NCBI RefSeq assembly: GCF_003478445.1
Contig: NZ_QUET01000001.1
Location: 1 to 64,000, forward strand
Direction: 5' to 3'
Length of the DNA: 64,000 nucleotides
Source: Roseburia sp. AM59-24XD
Lineage (GTDB): Bacteria; Bacillota; Clostridia; Lachnospirales; Lachnospiraceae
Shown: piece after piece, positions 25,622 to 35,949 of the stretch
Position numbering within the stretch: the first letter of the stretch is position 1
Layout of the letters: every line of letters starts with the position of its first letter
Made by a program: the position numbers and the translations under genes
Notes under the pieces: generated by a model
Told to the model about the DNA's origin: nothing
The model's database searches: none
What the model saw: only the letters and a program-made list of their open reading frames with translations

Positions 25622-26905
25622 ATGAACGAATATACGATCAATACGAAATGTGTGCAGGCCGGATACACGCCGGGCAATGGAGAACCGCGTCAGATTCCGA
25701 TTGTGCAGTCGACCACCTTTAAATATGACACCAGTGAGGCGATGGGACGCCTGTTTGATCTGGAGGATTCCGGTTACTTTTATACCAGACTGCAAAATCC
25801 GACGAACGATCATGTGGCAGCAAAGATTGCAGCATTAGAAGGAGGAACGGCAGGAATGTTAACCTCCTCCGGGCAGGCAGCCAACTTCTTCGCACTGTTT
25901 AACATCTGCGAATGCGGAAGCCATATTGTGGCATCCTCCTCTATTTACGGAGGTACCTTTAATCTGATCGCCGTAACCATGAAGAAGATGGGTATTGACG
26001 CGACTTTTGTATCACCGGATTGCACCGGGGAGGAGCTTGCAGCTGCATTCCAGGACAATACAAGGGCGGTGTTTGGTGAGACGATTGCCAATCCTGCATT
26101 GACGGTTCTTGATATTGAGAAGTTTGCAAAGGCAGCACATGAGCATGGAGTGCCGCTGATCGTGGACAATACATTTCCAACGCCGGTCAACTGCCGTCCG
26201 ATCGAGTGGGGAGCAGATATTGTAACACATTCTACAACGAAATATATGGATGGTCATGGTGCAGCAGTCGGTGGAGCAATCGTAGACAGCGGTCGCTTTG
26301 ACTGGATGGCGTATGCCGATAAGTTCCCGGGACTTTGTAAACCGGATGAATCTTATCATGGAATTACTTATGCGGAGAAGTTTGGCAAAGAGGGTGCTTT
26401 TATTACGAAATGTACTGCGCAGCTCATGCGTGATTTTGGATGTATTCAGTCTCCGCAGCATGCATTTATTTTAAATCTTGGTCTGGAATCGCTTCATGTG
26501 AGAATGCCGAGACATGTGGAGAACGGACAGGCAGTTGCTGAGTTTCTTAAGGAGCAGCCACAGGTAGCTCATGTTAATTATCCGGGTCTTAAAGGAGATC
26601 CTTATTATGAGAGAGCACAGAAGTATATGCCAAACGGCGGCTGCGGTGTTGTTTCCTTTGAGTTAAAGGGAGGAAGAGAGGCTGCAGAGAAGTTTATGAA
26701 GAGCCTGAAGCTTGCTGCCATTGAGACGCATGTGGCAGATGCAAGAACCTGCTGCCTGAATCCGGCAACCTCAACGCACCGCCAGATGAATGATGAACAG
26801 TTAAAGGAAGCAGGTATTCCGGCAGGACTGATCCGTATCTCCTGCGGTCTGGAGGATAAGAAGGATCTGATCGCAGATCTGAAGCAGGCCCTTGAGGCAG
26901 TCTGA
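25622..26905 (+). CDS. O-acetylhomoserine aminocarboxypropyltransferase/cysteine synthase family protein
   Basis: A 427-residue PLP enzyme of the Cys/Met metabolism family. It most probably joins sulfide or methanethiol to O-acetylhomoserine to make homocysteine or methionine in the cytoplasm. The PLP Lys is in THSTTKYMDGHG (about residue 206); the family stretches SGYFYTRLQNPTNDHVA, LTSSGQAAN and SSIYGGTFNL are present, as is the C-terminal STHRQMN motif. ATG 25622 is used: GGAGG stands six bases before it, while the upstream ATG 25616 abuts that site. Gamma-lyase activity cannot be excluded on sequence. Confidence 0.92.
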   Translation: MNEYTINTKCVQAGYTPGNGEPRQIPIVQSTTFKYDTSEAMGRLFDLEDSGYFYTRLQNPTNDHVAAKIAALEGGTAGMLTSSGQAANFFALFNICECGSHIVASSSIYGGTFNLIAVTMKKMGIDATFVSPDCTGEELAAAFQDNTRAVFGETIANPALTVLDIEKFAKAAHEHGVPLIVDNTFPTPVNCRPIEWGADIVTHSTTKYMDGHGAAVGGAIVDSGRFDWMAYADKFPGLCKPDESYHGITYAEKFGKEGAFITKCTAQLMRDFGCIQSPQHAFILNLGLESLHVRMPRHVENGQAVAEFLKEQPQVAHVNYPGLKGDPYYERAQKYMPNGGCGVVSFELKGGREAAEKFMKSLKLAAIETHVADARTCCLNPATSTHRQMNDEQLKEAGIPAGLIRISCGLEDKKDLIADLKQALEAV

Positions 26906-26915
26906 AACCATAGTC

Positions 26916-26945
26916 TTGACACAGGGTCAGATGGTGATTTAATAT
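26916..26945 (+). promoter_or_regulatory. Promoter ahead of the membrane protein/MalY/MATE gene group
   Basis: Perfect TTGACA at 26916-26921, an 18-base spacer and TAATAT at 26940-26945, 27 bases before the GTG at 26972. Confidence 0.7.
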
Positions 26946-26971
26946 AAGTTTAATACACCAAAGAAAGGCTT

Positions 26972-27997
26972 GTGTTTAGTTTAATGACAGAGACAAAACA
27001 GATACATAAAATAAAACCGCAGGGAGAGTCGTTTGCAGATCTGGCAGAGGAACTTTTCCTGTGGGCGAAGGAAGAGACGTTTCCCAAAAATGTCAGCGCA
27101 GATGCAGCACGCATTCTGCAGGCGCAAAGGCAGCGTCTTCGTGAAAAAGGTCTTGAGATGGAGTATGCAATGACATCTCAGGACTTTTTTTCGGATGCAG
27201 GGAAACAACATTTCCTTTTTCTGCATTGGCTGTGTGAAGGAGATATTATATTCCGGTCAGACCGGAGACGGCCGTATAAGCTTTTGAAACGACTGCGGCT
27301 TCAGGCGGTGGCGCGTTATCAGGGACGCGGTTATCTCATTCATCAGTTATATTTTCAGAGAGAACATGGCAGTGACTGGAAGAGAAGCTTCCGGCGCATA
27401 TTAAAATGCTTCGGCATCGGTGCGGGCGCAGGATTTGTTGTTTCGCTATACCGGATTCTGGCTTTAAACAGCCTGGACTATGCAAGCCTCCTGATTGATC
27501 CGCTGGTGGGTGCGCTCCTGCTTTATGTCGTATATGCGGTGGGACAGTTGGGAAAGCTATTGGTGGAAGGTGTTCGGACGATGCCGTTGATCCGCAGGAG
27601 CGGTCAGACGCGCATGGAGATCACATCGGTAATGCAGTTGTTAAATCATGATTTTTCGTTTCATGAATTTGAGGCAGAATTAGTAAACCTTTTACAGCGG
27701 GTATTATTTGAGAAGGACATTTCAGATATTGCGCAGTATGAACCAGAGGCACGGGAGGGCTGTCTGGGAGATATCATATACAGTGAATATACAGGAATGA
27801 TGATCTTTCGTGGATATCATTCAGAGGAATCCGTCTGTACGTTGCATGTTGATCTGTACATGCAGGATGTATATATGACCGGTGGCAGATTCCGTCAGAG
27901 AAGAGATCTGTTCCATATAACGGTCAGAAAGGATCTGTCCGCAAAATCGGACAGATCGAAACGCTGGAGTATGCAGGCAATGTGGAGGGAAGCATAG
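26972..27997 (+). CDS. Hypothetical membrane protein
   Basis: A 341-residue protein that I do not recognise. Residues 1-138 are charged and mainly helical (for example ADAARILQAQRQRLREKGLEME), two hydrophobic helices follow at about 146-165 and 172-195 (FGIGAGAGFVVSLYRILAL and LIDPLVGALLLYVVYAVGQL), and residues 200-341 form a mixed domain rich in strands toward the end. GTG 26972 is the likely start because AAAGAAAGG stands just upstream; ATG 26984 is the alternative. It is the first gene after a strong promoter and lies 17 bases before the MalY-like gene, so it is probably cotranscribed with that gene and the MATE pump. Confidence 0.6.
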   Translation: MFSLMTETKQIHKIKPQGESFADLAEELFLWAKEETFPKNVSADAARILQAQRQRLREKGLEMEYAMTSQDFFSDAGKQHFLFLHWLCEGDIIFRSDRRRPYKLLKRLRLQAVARYQGRGYLIHQLYFQREHGSDWKRSFRRILKCFGIGAGAGFVVSLYRILALNSLDYASLLIDPLVGALLLYVVYAVGQLGKLLVEGVRTMPLIRRSGQTRMEITSVMQLLNHDFSFHEFEAELVNLLQRVLFEKDISDIAQYEPEAREGCLGDIIYSEYTGMMIFRGYHSEESVCTLHVDLYMQDVYMTGGRFRQRRDLFHITVRKDLSAKSDRSKRWSMQAMWREA

Positions 27998-28014
27998 AGA
28001 TCGGAGGAAGATTC

Positions 28015-29196
28015 ATGAACAATAAATTTGATTTTGACAAGGAGATTAATCGGAGAAATACAGGTTCCCTGAAATGGGATGTGCCGGAAAACGAACTGCC
28101 GTTATGGGTGGCAGATATGGATTTTGAGACGGCACCGGCCGTCAGAAAAGCACTTCAGAAGAGAGTAGAGCATGGTGTGTTTGGGTATTCCGTTCTGCCG
28201 GACTGTTGGTATCAGGCTTATCAGGACTGGTGGAAGAAACGCCATCATCTGGAGATTGAAAAGGACTGGCTGATCTTTTGCACCGGTGTGATCCCGGCTT
28301 TATCAACTGCAGTACGCAAGCTGACAACGCCGGGGGAGAAGATTCTGATCCAGACGCCGGTATACAATATTTTCTTTAATTCGATCATCAACAATGGAAG
28401 ATTTGTGGTGGAGAGTCCGCTTTCCTATGAGAATGGCAGGTATACGATCAACTGGGAGGATCTGGAGACGAAATTATCGGATTCGCAGGTGTCCATGATG
28501 ATCCTGTGTAATCCGCACAATCCGGTAGGAAATATATGGGATGCAGACACCTTATCGCGGATCGGTGAGCTGTGCCGGAAGCATCATGTAGTTGTGTTCT
28601 CGGATGAGATCCACTGTGATCTGACGGCACCGGGGAAGGAATATATTCCGTTTGCGTCAGTATCTGATGTGTGCGCGGCGATCAGTGTGACGGCGATCGC
28701 ACCGACAAAGGCATTTAATATTGCGGGACTGCAGACGGCGGCGGTTATGGTTCCGGATCCGCTCCTGCGCCACAGAATGTGGAGAGCGTTGAACACAGAC
28801 GAAGTGGCAGAGCCGAATGCATTTGCCGTGGACGTGGCTGTGGCAGCCTTCGAGGAAGGCGGCGAGTGGCTGGATGCGCTCCGCGAATATCTTCAGGAGA
28901 ATAAGAAGGCTGCGGTACAATTTATTCAGACGGAGATGCCGATGATCACAACAGGCTCCCTTGATGTGACATATCTTATGTGGCTTGACTGCAGTCAGGT
29001 GACGGATGACAGTGAAAAGCTGTCTGTATATCTGCGTGAAAAGGCAGGTGTTTATCTGTCAGAGGGCAATATCTTTGGCGGAAACGGAGCACAGTTTTTA
29101 AGACTGAATACGGCAACGACACGAAAGAATCTTATGGAAGGGTTAAGACGTTTCAAGAAGGGCATCGAGGGCAGGTGTCATGAAAAGGAATCATAA
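28015..29196 (+). CDS. MalY/PatB family aminotransferase (cystathionine beta-lyase type)
   Basis: A 393-residue fold-type I PLP enzyme of the MalY/PatB family. These act as C-S beta-lyases on cystathionine or related Cys conjugates, giving homocysteine, pyruvate and ammonia. The family features are WVADMDFETAPAVRKAL near the start, LCNPHNPVGNIW, SDEIHCDL, and the PLP Lys in APTKAFNIAGL (about residue 232). ATG 28015 is preceded by GGAGGAAG; the longer frame from 27982 would overlap the upstream gene. With the sulfhydrylase-type enzyme at 25622 it points to local sulfur amino acid metabolism. It lies five bases ahead of the MATE gene. Confidence 0.9.
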   Translation: MNNKFDFDKEINRRNTGSLKWDVPENELPLWVADMDFETAPAVRKALQKRVEHGVFGYSVLPDCWYQAYQDWWKKRHHLEIEKDWLIFCTGVIPALSTAVRKLTTPGEKILIQTPVYNIFFNSIINNGRFVVESPLSYENGRYTINWEDLETKLSDSQVSMMILCNPHNPVGNIWDADTLSRIGELCRKHHVVVFSDEIHCDLTAPGKEYIPFASVSDVCAAISVTAIAPTKAFNIAGLQTAAVMVPDPLLRHRMWRALNTDEVAEPNAFAVDVAVAAFEEGGEWLDALREYLQENKKAAVQFIQTEMPMITTGSLDVTYLMWLDCSQVTDDSEKLSVYLREKAGVYLSEGNIFGGNGAQFLRLNTATTRKNLMEGLRRFKKGIEGRCHEKES

Positions 29197-29201
29197 ATAA
29201 T

Positions 29202-30644
29202 ATGAAAAACGACAAAAGTGCAGAGCTGCTGGAGGGATTGAGAGCGGGAAGAAAGCTTTCCCTGCAGCAACAGCTTCTGCTGATCATTCATTTAAGCGTT
29301 CCGGCGATCTTTGCACAGATATCCTCGATCGTGATGGAATACATTGATGCATCCATGGTGGGAAGGCTCGGTGCAGACGCATCGGCATCCATCGGACTGG
29401 TAGCATCCAGCACATGGCTTTTAGGTGGTCTTACCTCTGCATTTAACACGGGCTTCAGCGTGCAGATCGCACATCGGATCGGAGCCGGGGATGACGTTGG
29501 GGCAAGGCGGATCATGAAGCAGGGACTTGCAGTGGCATTGTTATATAGTCTGGTTCTGCTGTCGATCGGCACCGGCATCAGCCGGACACTTCCGGAATGG
29601 CTTGGCGGAGAAAGCCGGATCTGTCAGGATGCATTTCATTATTTTCTGATTTATTCACTGGCGCTGCCGGTTATGCAGATGAACCTGGCGGCGGGAGCTA
29701 TGCTGCAAAGCAGCGGGAATATGCGTCTGCCAAGTATTCTGCATGTGCTGATGTGCTTTTTGGACATGTTGTTTAATATGTTCTTGATCTTTCCGGGACA
29801 CAATATCCGTCTGGCGGGAATTACGCTGTTGATACCTGGGATGGGACTCGGTGTGCTTGGAGCAGCACTTGGAACAGCACTGGCGCAGCTTGTGATCATG
29901 ATCTGTATGATGTATTTTCTGCTTGCCAGATCACCCGCACTTCATCTTAGGAAGGGGGAGAAGCTGTGCTTTCACCGGAAGGATCTTAAAAGGGCCGTTT
30001 GTATTTCCGTCCCCGTGGCAGTGGAGCAGTTTATCATGAGCGGGGCGCAGATCATGTCGACAAGAATTGTTGCGCCGCTTGGCATGATCGCGATCGCAGC
30101 CAATTCATTTTCCATTACTGCGGAGAGCCTGTGCTATATGCCGGGCTATGGGATTGGTTCAGCGGCAACGACATTGATCGGTCAGAGTGTCGGTGCGGGA
30201 CGTCATGATCTGACCAAGAGACTGGGATGGATCGCTACCGGCTTTGGTATGGCGGTGATGGCAGTCAGCGGGGCAGTGATGTATCTGATCGCACCATGGA
30301 TGATCGCGGTGCTGTCACCGGATGTGGCAATTCGCGCTCTCGGTGCGCAGGTGCTTCGGATCGAGGCGTTTGCGGAGCCGATGTATGCGGCTTCAATCGT
30401 GGCATCGGGTGTGTTTCGTGGAGCCGGTGATACGTTGATTCCGAGCTGCCTGAATTTTTGCAGCATGTGGCTTGTGCGTTTGCCGCTGGCAGCCTTTCTG
30501 GCTCCACGGCTGGGACTTCGCGGTGTATGGATCGCCATGTGTATTGAGCTGTGCATCCGTGGCGTTCTTTTTCTAATGCGACTGGCATTCAGCAAGAGCT
30601 GGGACAAGGCGGACAAAAGGCACGGAACAAAGCAGCTGACATAA
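29202..30644 (+). CDS. MATE family efflux transporter
   Basis: A 480-residue multidrug-and-toxin extrusion family transporter with about twelve helices in two related halves. Typical blocks are the first-helix VPAIFAQISSIVMEYIDASMVGRLG and the matching second-half VPVAVEQFIMSGAQIMSTRIV, with the GVFRGAGDTLIPSCLNF stretch near residue 405. It should export organic cations or drugs by exchange for Na+ or H+. It starts six bases after the MalY-like gene, within the same operon. Confidence 0.92.
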   Translation: MKNDKSAELLEGLRAGRKLSLQQQLLLIIHLSVPAIFAQISSIVMEYIDASMVGRLGADASASIGLVASSTWLLGGLTSAFNTGFSVQIAHRIGAGDDVGARRIMKQGLAVALLYSLVLLSIGTGISRTLPEWLGGESRICQDAFHYFLIYSLALPVMQMNLAAGAMLQSSGNMRLPSILHVLMCFLDMLFNMFLIFPGHNIRLAGITLLIPGMGLGVLGAALGTALAQLVIMICMMYFLLARSPALHLRKGEKLCFHRKDLKRAVCISVPVAVEQFIMSGAQIMSTRIVAPLGMIAIAANSFSITAESLCYMPGYGIGSAATTLIGQSVGAGRHDLTKRLGWIATGFGMAVMAVSGAVMYLIAPWMIAVLSPDVAIRALGAQVLRIEAFAEPMYAASIVASGVFRGAGDTLIPSCLNFCSMWLVRLPLAAFLAPRLGLRGVWIAMCIELCIRGVLFLMRLAFSKSWDKADKRHGTKQLT

Positions 30645-30761
30645 AATAGGAAAAAGGGTTTGGTGCTTTTCTTTTGGCGCAGGATGATGTATAATTGTTC
30701 TGGTTAAGGAGAATAGTGTGAATAGAAAGGCATTGGATTGTTAATATGAAGGAGAATTACA

Positions 30762-31601
30762 ATGCAGGAGATCAAAGAACAAAGATTAACAGGGGAAAGG
30801 GCATTATTCCGCAGCAAAGACCTTTCTATTGAATATTCGATATTTGCAGATGGCGAATCACCGTTAAAGGAGAGCAGAGATATTTCGCTGAAGAACACAT
30901 CCTTTCAGTGGAAGTATCCATTATGGTACTGTCGTAATATTACCGTTCAGGACTGTGATTTTGCGGAGATGGCAAGAGCAGGGATCTGGTATACGGACAA
31001 TATTACCGTGGCAGACACACTGTATGAGGCTCCGAAGGGCTTTCGACGCGTGAAGGGACTTACTTTACGCAATGTAGATCTTCCTCATGCGGAGGAAACA
31101 CTGTGGCACTGCAGTGATGTGACGCTGGAGAATGTAGTGGCAAAGGGTGATTACTTTGCTATGAACTGCGATCATATGAAGCTTGATCAGTTCCGTCTTG
31201 TCGGCAATTACTGCTTTGACGGATGCCATGATGTGGAGGTGCATCATGCGAAGATGCTTTCCAAGGATGCATTCTGGAACTGTGAGAACATTATGGTATA
31301 TGATTCTTATATCTGCGGAGAATATCTGGGATGGAATTCCAGAAATGTCACATTTGTAAATTGCGTGATCGAGAGTCTTCAGGGCATGTGTTATATGGAC
31401 AATGTTGTCATGAAAAATTGCAGACTTTTAAATACAACACTCGCATTTGAGTATTCTACAGCAGACGTAGAGACTGCGGGACGGATTGAAAGCGTGAAGA
31501 ATCCATCCGCAGGCGTGATCAGGGCAGGGGAGATAGGAGAATTGATATTGAATGAAAAGGAGATTGATCCTGCGAAGACAACAATCATTACAGTAGATTG
31601 A
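30762..31601 (+). CDS. DUF3737 family protein (right-handed beta-helix)
   Basis: A 279-residue cytoplasmic protein of the DUF3737 family, formed almost wholly from short repeats of about 20 residues with periodic aromatic, Cys and Asn positions (for example FQWKYPLWYCRNITVQDCDF, LPHAEETLWHCSDVTLENV, DAFWNCENIMVYDSYICG). This predicts a parallel beta-helix. Family members are common in gut anaerobes but have no assigned activity. A good AAGGAG site stands before the ATG, and it is separated from neighbours by over 40 bases on each side. The beta-helix genes at 47330 and 48596 have the same architecture but are not close relatives. Confidence 0.85.
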   Translation: MQEIKEQRLTGERALFRSKDLSIEYSIFADGESPLKESRDISLKNTSFQWKYPLWYCRNITVQDCDFAEMARAGIWYTDNITVADTLYEAPKGFRRVKGLTLRNVDLPHAEETLWHCSDVTLENVVAKGDYFAMNCDHMKLDQFRLVGNYCFDGCHDVEVHHAKMLSKDAFWNCENIMVYDSYICGEYLGWNSRNVTFVNCVIESLQGMCYMDNVVMKNCRLLNTTLAFEYSTADVETAGRIESVKNPSAGVIRAGEIGELILNEKEIDPAKTTIITVD

Positions 31602-31644
31602 TGCCGCTGTCTGACAGGATTGTTTCATAAGGGAGACGATAACG

Positions 31645-34352
31645 TTGAGAAAAAGAATCGCTATTTTATCCTCGCAGCTGGAGGAAAATTATCAGGCAAA
31701 TTTCATGCAGGGATTTCTCGCAAAGGCGTTTGCTTTTGATTATGATGTCTGTACATTTGCCACATACCGGAAATATCAGGATACGTCAGAGCGTGAAGTC
31801 GGGGAGACAAGCATTTTCTCGCTGATTGATTATGATGCCTCGATGGAGTTGTGGTACTCCCGGAGACATTGCAGACGCCGGGACTGATGCTTACTCTGGA
31901 GCAGGATTTCCGGGAGAAGTTTCAGGGAAAGATTCTGTATGTTGACCGAAAGAGCGACGAGTACAATTATATCATGCTGGATCATTATCATCCGATCAAG
32001 CGGATGATCGCGCATCTGATCGAAGAACACGGAATCAAGGATATTATGTATCTGACAGGACCGCGTTATAATGCACATTCCGAGCAGAGACTGCAGGGGT
32101 TTCTTGACTGTATGAAGGAGCATGACATTGATGTCCGGGAGGATCAGATTTTTTATGGGGATTACTGGTATGACGGCGGCAGGGATATGGTGAAGAAGCT
32201 GTTTGATGATGGCCGGGCACTGCCGCAGGCGATTGCCTGTGCCAATGATCTGATGGCAATCGGCGTAGCAGAGGCGCTGGTGGAGCGGGGCGTACGGGTA
32301 CCGGAGGATATTGCTGTGATCGGGTATGATTCTGTGCCGGAGGGAAAGGAAAGTCCAAGTCCGATCACCTCGATGGATATTCCCTCCAGAGAGTTCGGAG
32401 AATATGCGGCAGCATGCATGGATAGTCTTTTGAAGCAGGAAAGTATGCCGGAGTTTGAATATGAGGCTCCGTTGTTTATCGGTGGAAGCTGTGGCTGTCA
32501 CTGTGAGAGCGTGATCCCCCGGCGGATCGTCAGAGAGCAGTGGTCCACGGAGGTTTCCAGGAAAAGCTTGTATTCCAATTTTAATCATCTGACAGAGGAC
32601 TGGATCTCGCAGAATTCATTTCCGGAGCTGATGGATTCCGTTCAGACATACAGTTATCAGATCCGCGAGTTTGACAGCTTTCATATCTGCGTTAATGATC
32701 TGTGGATCCGGGAGGATAAACCGGCAAGTGTAAATATCATCAAGGGACATTATACAGATCAGATTGCACCGGTATTACATTGTGGACACTCCGGTAAGGG
32801 GGAGGACAGGCTGAACTTTACTGAGAGTTTTCCACGTGAGCAGATGCTTCCGGAGATATATGAGGAAAGCGCAACACCGAAGGCGTATATTTTCAGTCCG
32901 CTTTATTTTGAAGATATGTGCTTTGGCTATGCGGTGCTTGGCTATGGCAATGAACCAAAGGCTTATGATGAGCGTTATTATATGTGGTTACATAACCTGA
33001 TGATCGGCATGGAGTGCTTCCGCCGTATGGATGCACTGCAGAGAACCAATCAGAGAGTACAGGAGAAGAAGATCCACGATGAATTGACAGGAATGTTTAA
33101 TTACACCGGTTTTGTGAAGCATTCCAAGCCAATGGTGGAACGTGCCTGCGAAGAGAATCGGTTTGTCAGTGTGCTGGCAATGGATATGGCGAATCTGGAT
33201 AAGATTAACGAGAAGTATGGACGTACCGAAGGAGACAGAGCAATCCGTAAGGTTGCCGGGATCATTCAGCAGTGTGCGGATGAAGGGGCGATGTGCTGCC
33301 GTCTTGGTGATGATGAATTTATCATGGCAGAGCTGGTGGATGAGGCAAGTCATGAGAAGATCCATGAGGTGCGCCGCCGAATTGATCAGAGTCTGGAGGA
33401 GTATAATCAAAGTCCGCAGAGCCGGTACGAACTGCGCCTGTTTAGCGGAAGCAGAACGAAGCGTGTGAAGGATCTGGTGGAGATGGAGGATCTTGTCAAT
33501 GCAGCGGTGATCCGCAAGAACGGTCATAAGGCGAGCGAGAAGAGGCTGCATGGAGATGTGACGCTTTCTGTACAGGAGCAGGAACAGGCGGCACAGGTTA
33601 AAAAGGTTCTTGACGAGAATCTTTTTACCTATCATTTTCAGCCGATCGTCAGTGCGAAGGATGGTTCTATTGTCGCCTATGAGGCATTGATGCGGGCACA
33701 GGTACAGCCGGGGATCTCACCGATCAATATCATCAAGTACGCCTCTCATCTGGAACGTCTTTATGATGTGGAGAGAGCGACCTTTTTCAATATCCTTCAG
33801 CTTGTGGATGAGCATGAGAATGAGTTCGCAGGCCGGAAGATCTTTATCAACAGTATTCCGGGAAGCCAGATTTCCGGGGAAGAGGCACAGATGCTGGAGA
33901 AGAAGTTGACGAAGCATGCCAATCGCGTGGTTGTCGAACTGACAGAGCAGACGGAGGCCGATGACAAGACGCTTGCCGATATGAAGAGCGGATATGAGAA
34001 GCTTGGCATTGAGACTGCTGTTGATGATTATGGTACAGGATATTCCAATATTGTGAATTTACTGCGCTATATGCCCAATTATGTGAAAGTAGACCGTATG
34101 CTTCTGACGGGTATTCAGGACAATCCACAGAAACAGCATTTTGTCAAGGATATCGTGATCTTTGCGCATGAGAACCATTTTCAGGTTCTGGCTGAGGGCG
34201 TTGAGACCTCGCAGGAGCTTGAGACGGTGATCCGCCTTGGTGTGGATCTGATCCAGGGCTATTATACGGCAAAGCCGAATCCGGAGATCCTGACCAGCAT
34301 TGACCGGAATGTACAGGAGGAAATCTGCAGGTATCAGGAAGAATCAGCGTAA
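31645..34352 (+). CDS. LacI-like sensor fused to GGDEF and EAL domains (frameshifted)
   Basis: A c-di-GMP signalling protein of about 902 residues after correction. The TTG at 31645, nine bases after GGGAG, starts MRKRIAILSSQLEENYQ, a periplasmic-binding-like (LacI-type) sensor without a DNA-binding part. The frame breaks at 31840; restoring one T gives IDYDAFDGVVVLPETLQTPG and joins the next frame. The GGDEF domain (about 400-560) has RLGDDEF in place of RxGGDEF and may be inactive as a cyclase. The EAL domain (about 575-830) keeps YEALMRA, VELTEQ, DDYGTGYS, KVDR, AEGVET and QGYY, so phosphodiesterase activity is expected. A cytoplasmic sugar- or nucleoside-like ligand may control it (inference). 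Confidence 0.87.
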
Positions 34353-34434
34353 ACTGATACAATAGAGCAATCCGTGGTATCAGTTAGGATCAAAATATCT
34401 TTTGACCTCGGCATTGCAAAATAAAATCAAAGAA

Positions 34435-34526
34435 AAATGCCCGAACCGGCAAATATATTGATCTTTCATTGTCAGAATTCAAGGTCTGACGTTTGGAGTC
34501 ATGTACCGGTTCGGGCATTTATTTTT
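34435..34526. terminator. Large branched hairpin between convergent genes
   Basis: Perfect 15-bp stem 34435-34449 with 34506-34520, with a second hairpin inside (34471-34476 with 34485-34490), flanked by A and T tracts. It can end both the c-di-GMP gene and the convergent hisS. Confidence 0.82.
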
Positions 34527-34600
34527 ACATTATAAATTAAACTTTAAAAATATGTTTTAAGAGCGGCATTCCGGCTGGAATGTGAATTGTTCTCCGGACA

Positions 34601-35842
34601 TTATTCGCCGAACAGCTTTACGCCGTCCTCCTGTCCATAGACCGCAAAGCCGTCAAAACCCTGTGCCTCCAGCTTGTTCAGATATTTACCAAGCTTCTTT
34701 GGACGGGCAATTACAGATACGATATAGTCGTTGCGAAGCTCTTCTGCGTAGATCAGAGCCTCGGCGTAGGTATCTGCATCATAGAATACAGCGATCTTTT
34801 TCTTGCGGTTTGGAATCGAGTAGTTCTGCTCCATGAGAATACCAAAGATACGCTCAAAACCAATGGAAAATCCAACGGCAGGAATATCTTCATTTAAGAA
34901 CTTGCCGATCAGGTTGTCATAACGTCCGCCGCCTGCGACTGCGCCGCTGTAGCCTGCAGCTTCCACCTCGAAGATCGTGCCGGTGTAGTAACCCTGACCA
35001 CGGACGAGGGAAGGACAGAACTCAACCGGGATCGCACCCTTTGATACCTTTGTGACAGCGTCGATAATGCGCTGAAGCTCTGTGACATAAGATGCGTCAC
35101 AGACATTTGCAACAGATTCCAGAGTCAGGGATCCGTCTGCAAACAGCGCAATGAATTTATCGATGCCGGTCTGGTCAAAACCGTTTTCCTCCAACTCCGC
35201 TTTTACACCGTCAATACCGATCTTATCCTGCTTATCAAAAATAATGGCGAGCTTTTCGTTGTCTTCCTTTGCAAATCCTGCGTAAGCGAAAATATCGCTT
35301 AAGATACGGCGGTCATTGATCTTTACCTTATAATCGGTAAGACCGACGCGGTTTAATGCCTTTGTTGTTGTCAGGATCAGCTCGATCTCTGCGTCTCGGG
35401 ACTCATTGCCGATGATATCGATATCGCACTGCATAAACTCGCGGAGACGACCCTTCTGTGGACGTTCAGCACGGTATACACGATCCATCTGGATCACCTT
35501 GAACGGTGAGAGAAGCTCGTTGCGGTTGTTAGCATAATAACGGGAGAGCGGAAGCGTCAGATCGTAGCGAAGACCCATATCCGCCAGCTCCTTCTCGGTA
35601 GGATGATCACCGGCAAGGGCACTTTCCAGCTTTTTGCCCCTCTTCAGAATCTTAAAGATCAGATTAAGGTTTTCACCACCCTCGCTTTTGTCGAGGTTTA
35701 CGGAGTCCTCGATGATCGGGGTAGTGATGCGCTGAAATCCGGCGCTGCTGTATGTTTCCATAATAATATTCTGCAGGAAATCACGGATCTCGGTTTCCTT
35801 TGGAAGGTAATCCCTGGTTCCCTTGACTGGTGTAGCTTTCAT
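34601..35842 (-). CDS. hisS: Histidine-tRNA ligase
   Basis: A 413-residue class II aminoacyl-tRNA synthetase. Motif 1 is in YSSAGFQRITTPIIEDS, motif 2 in DRVYRAERPQKGRLREFMQCDIDIIG, the histidine motif in LVRGQGYYTGTIFEV and motif 3 in AVGFSIGFERI; a C-terminal anticodon-binding domain follows (about 335-413). Those features and the length separate it from HisZ. ATG 35842 (MKATPVKGTRDYLP) is preferred because the upstream ATG 35851 abuts the AGAAAGG site. I saw no T-box in the leader. It is convergent with the c-di-GMP gene and divergent from asd. Confidence 0.92.
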   Translation of the reverse strand: MKATPVKGTRDYLPKETEIRDFLQNIIMETYSSAGFQRITTPIIEDSVNLDKSEGGENLNLIFKILKRGKKLESALAGDHPTEKELADMGLRYDLTLPLSRYYANNRNELLSPFKVIQMDRVYRAERPQKGRLREFMQCDIDIIGNESRDAEIELILTTTKALNRVGLTDYKVKINDRRILSDIFAYAGFAKEDNEKLAIIFDKQDKIGIDGVKAELEENGFDQTGIDKFIALFADGSLTLESVANVCDASYVTELQRIIDAVTKVSKGAIPVEFCPSLVRGQGYYTGTIFEVEAAGYSGAVAGGGRYDNLIGKFLNEDIPAVGFSIGFERIFGILMEQNYSIPNRKKKIAVFYDADTYAEALIYAEELRNDYIVSVIARPKKLGKYLNKLEAQGFDGFAVYGQEDGVKLFGE

Positions 35843-35949
35843 AATTGACATCCTTTCTGTTTATAATGTATCTTACCGGAAACGGTGAGATTAAGATCTT
35901 GCGAACAGTAACGATTTTATCACAGCAGGCATGAAATCACAAGTCCGGT

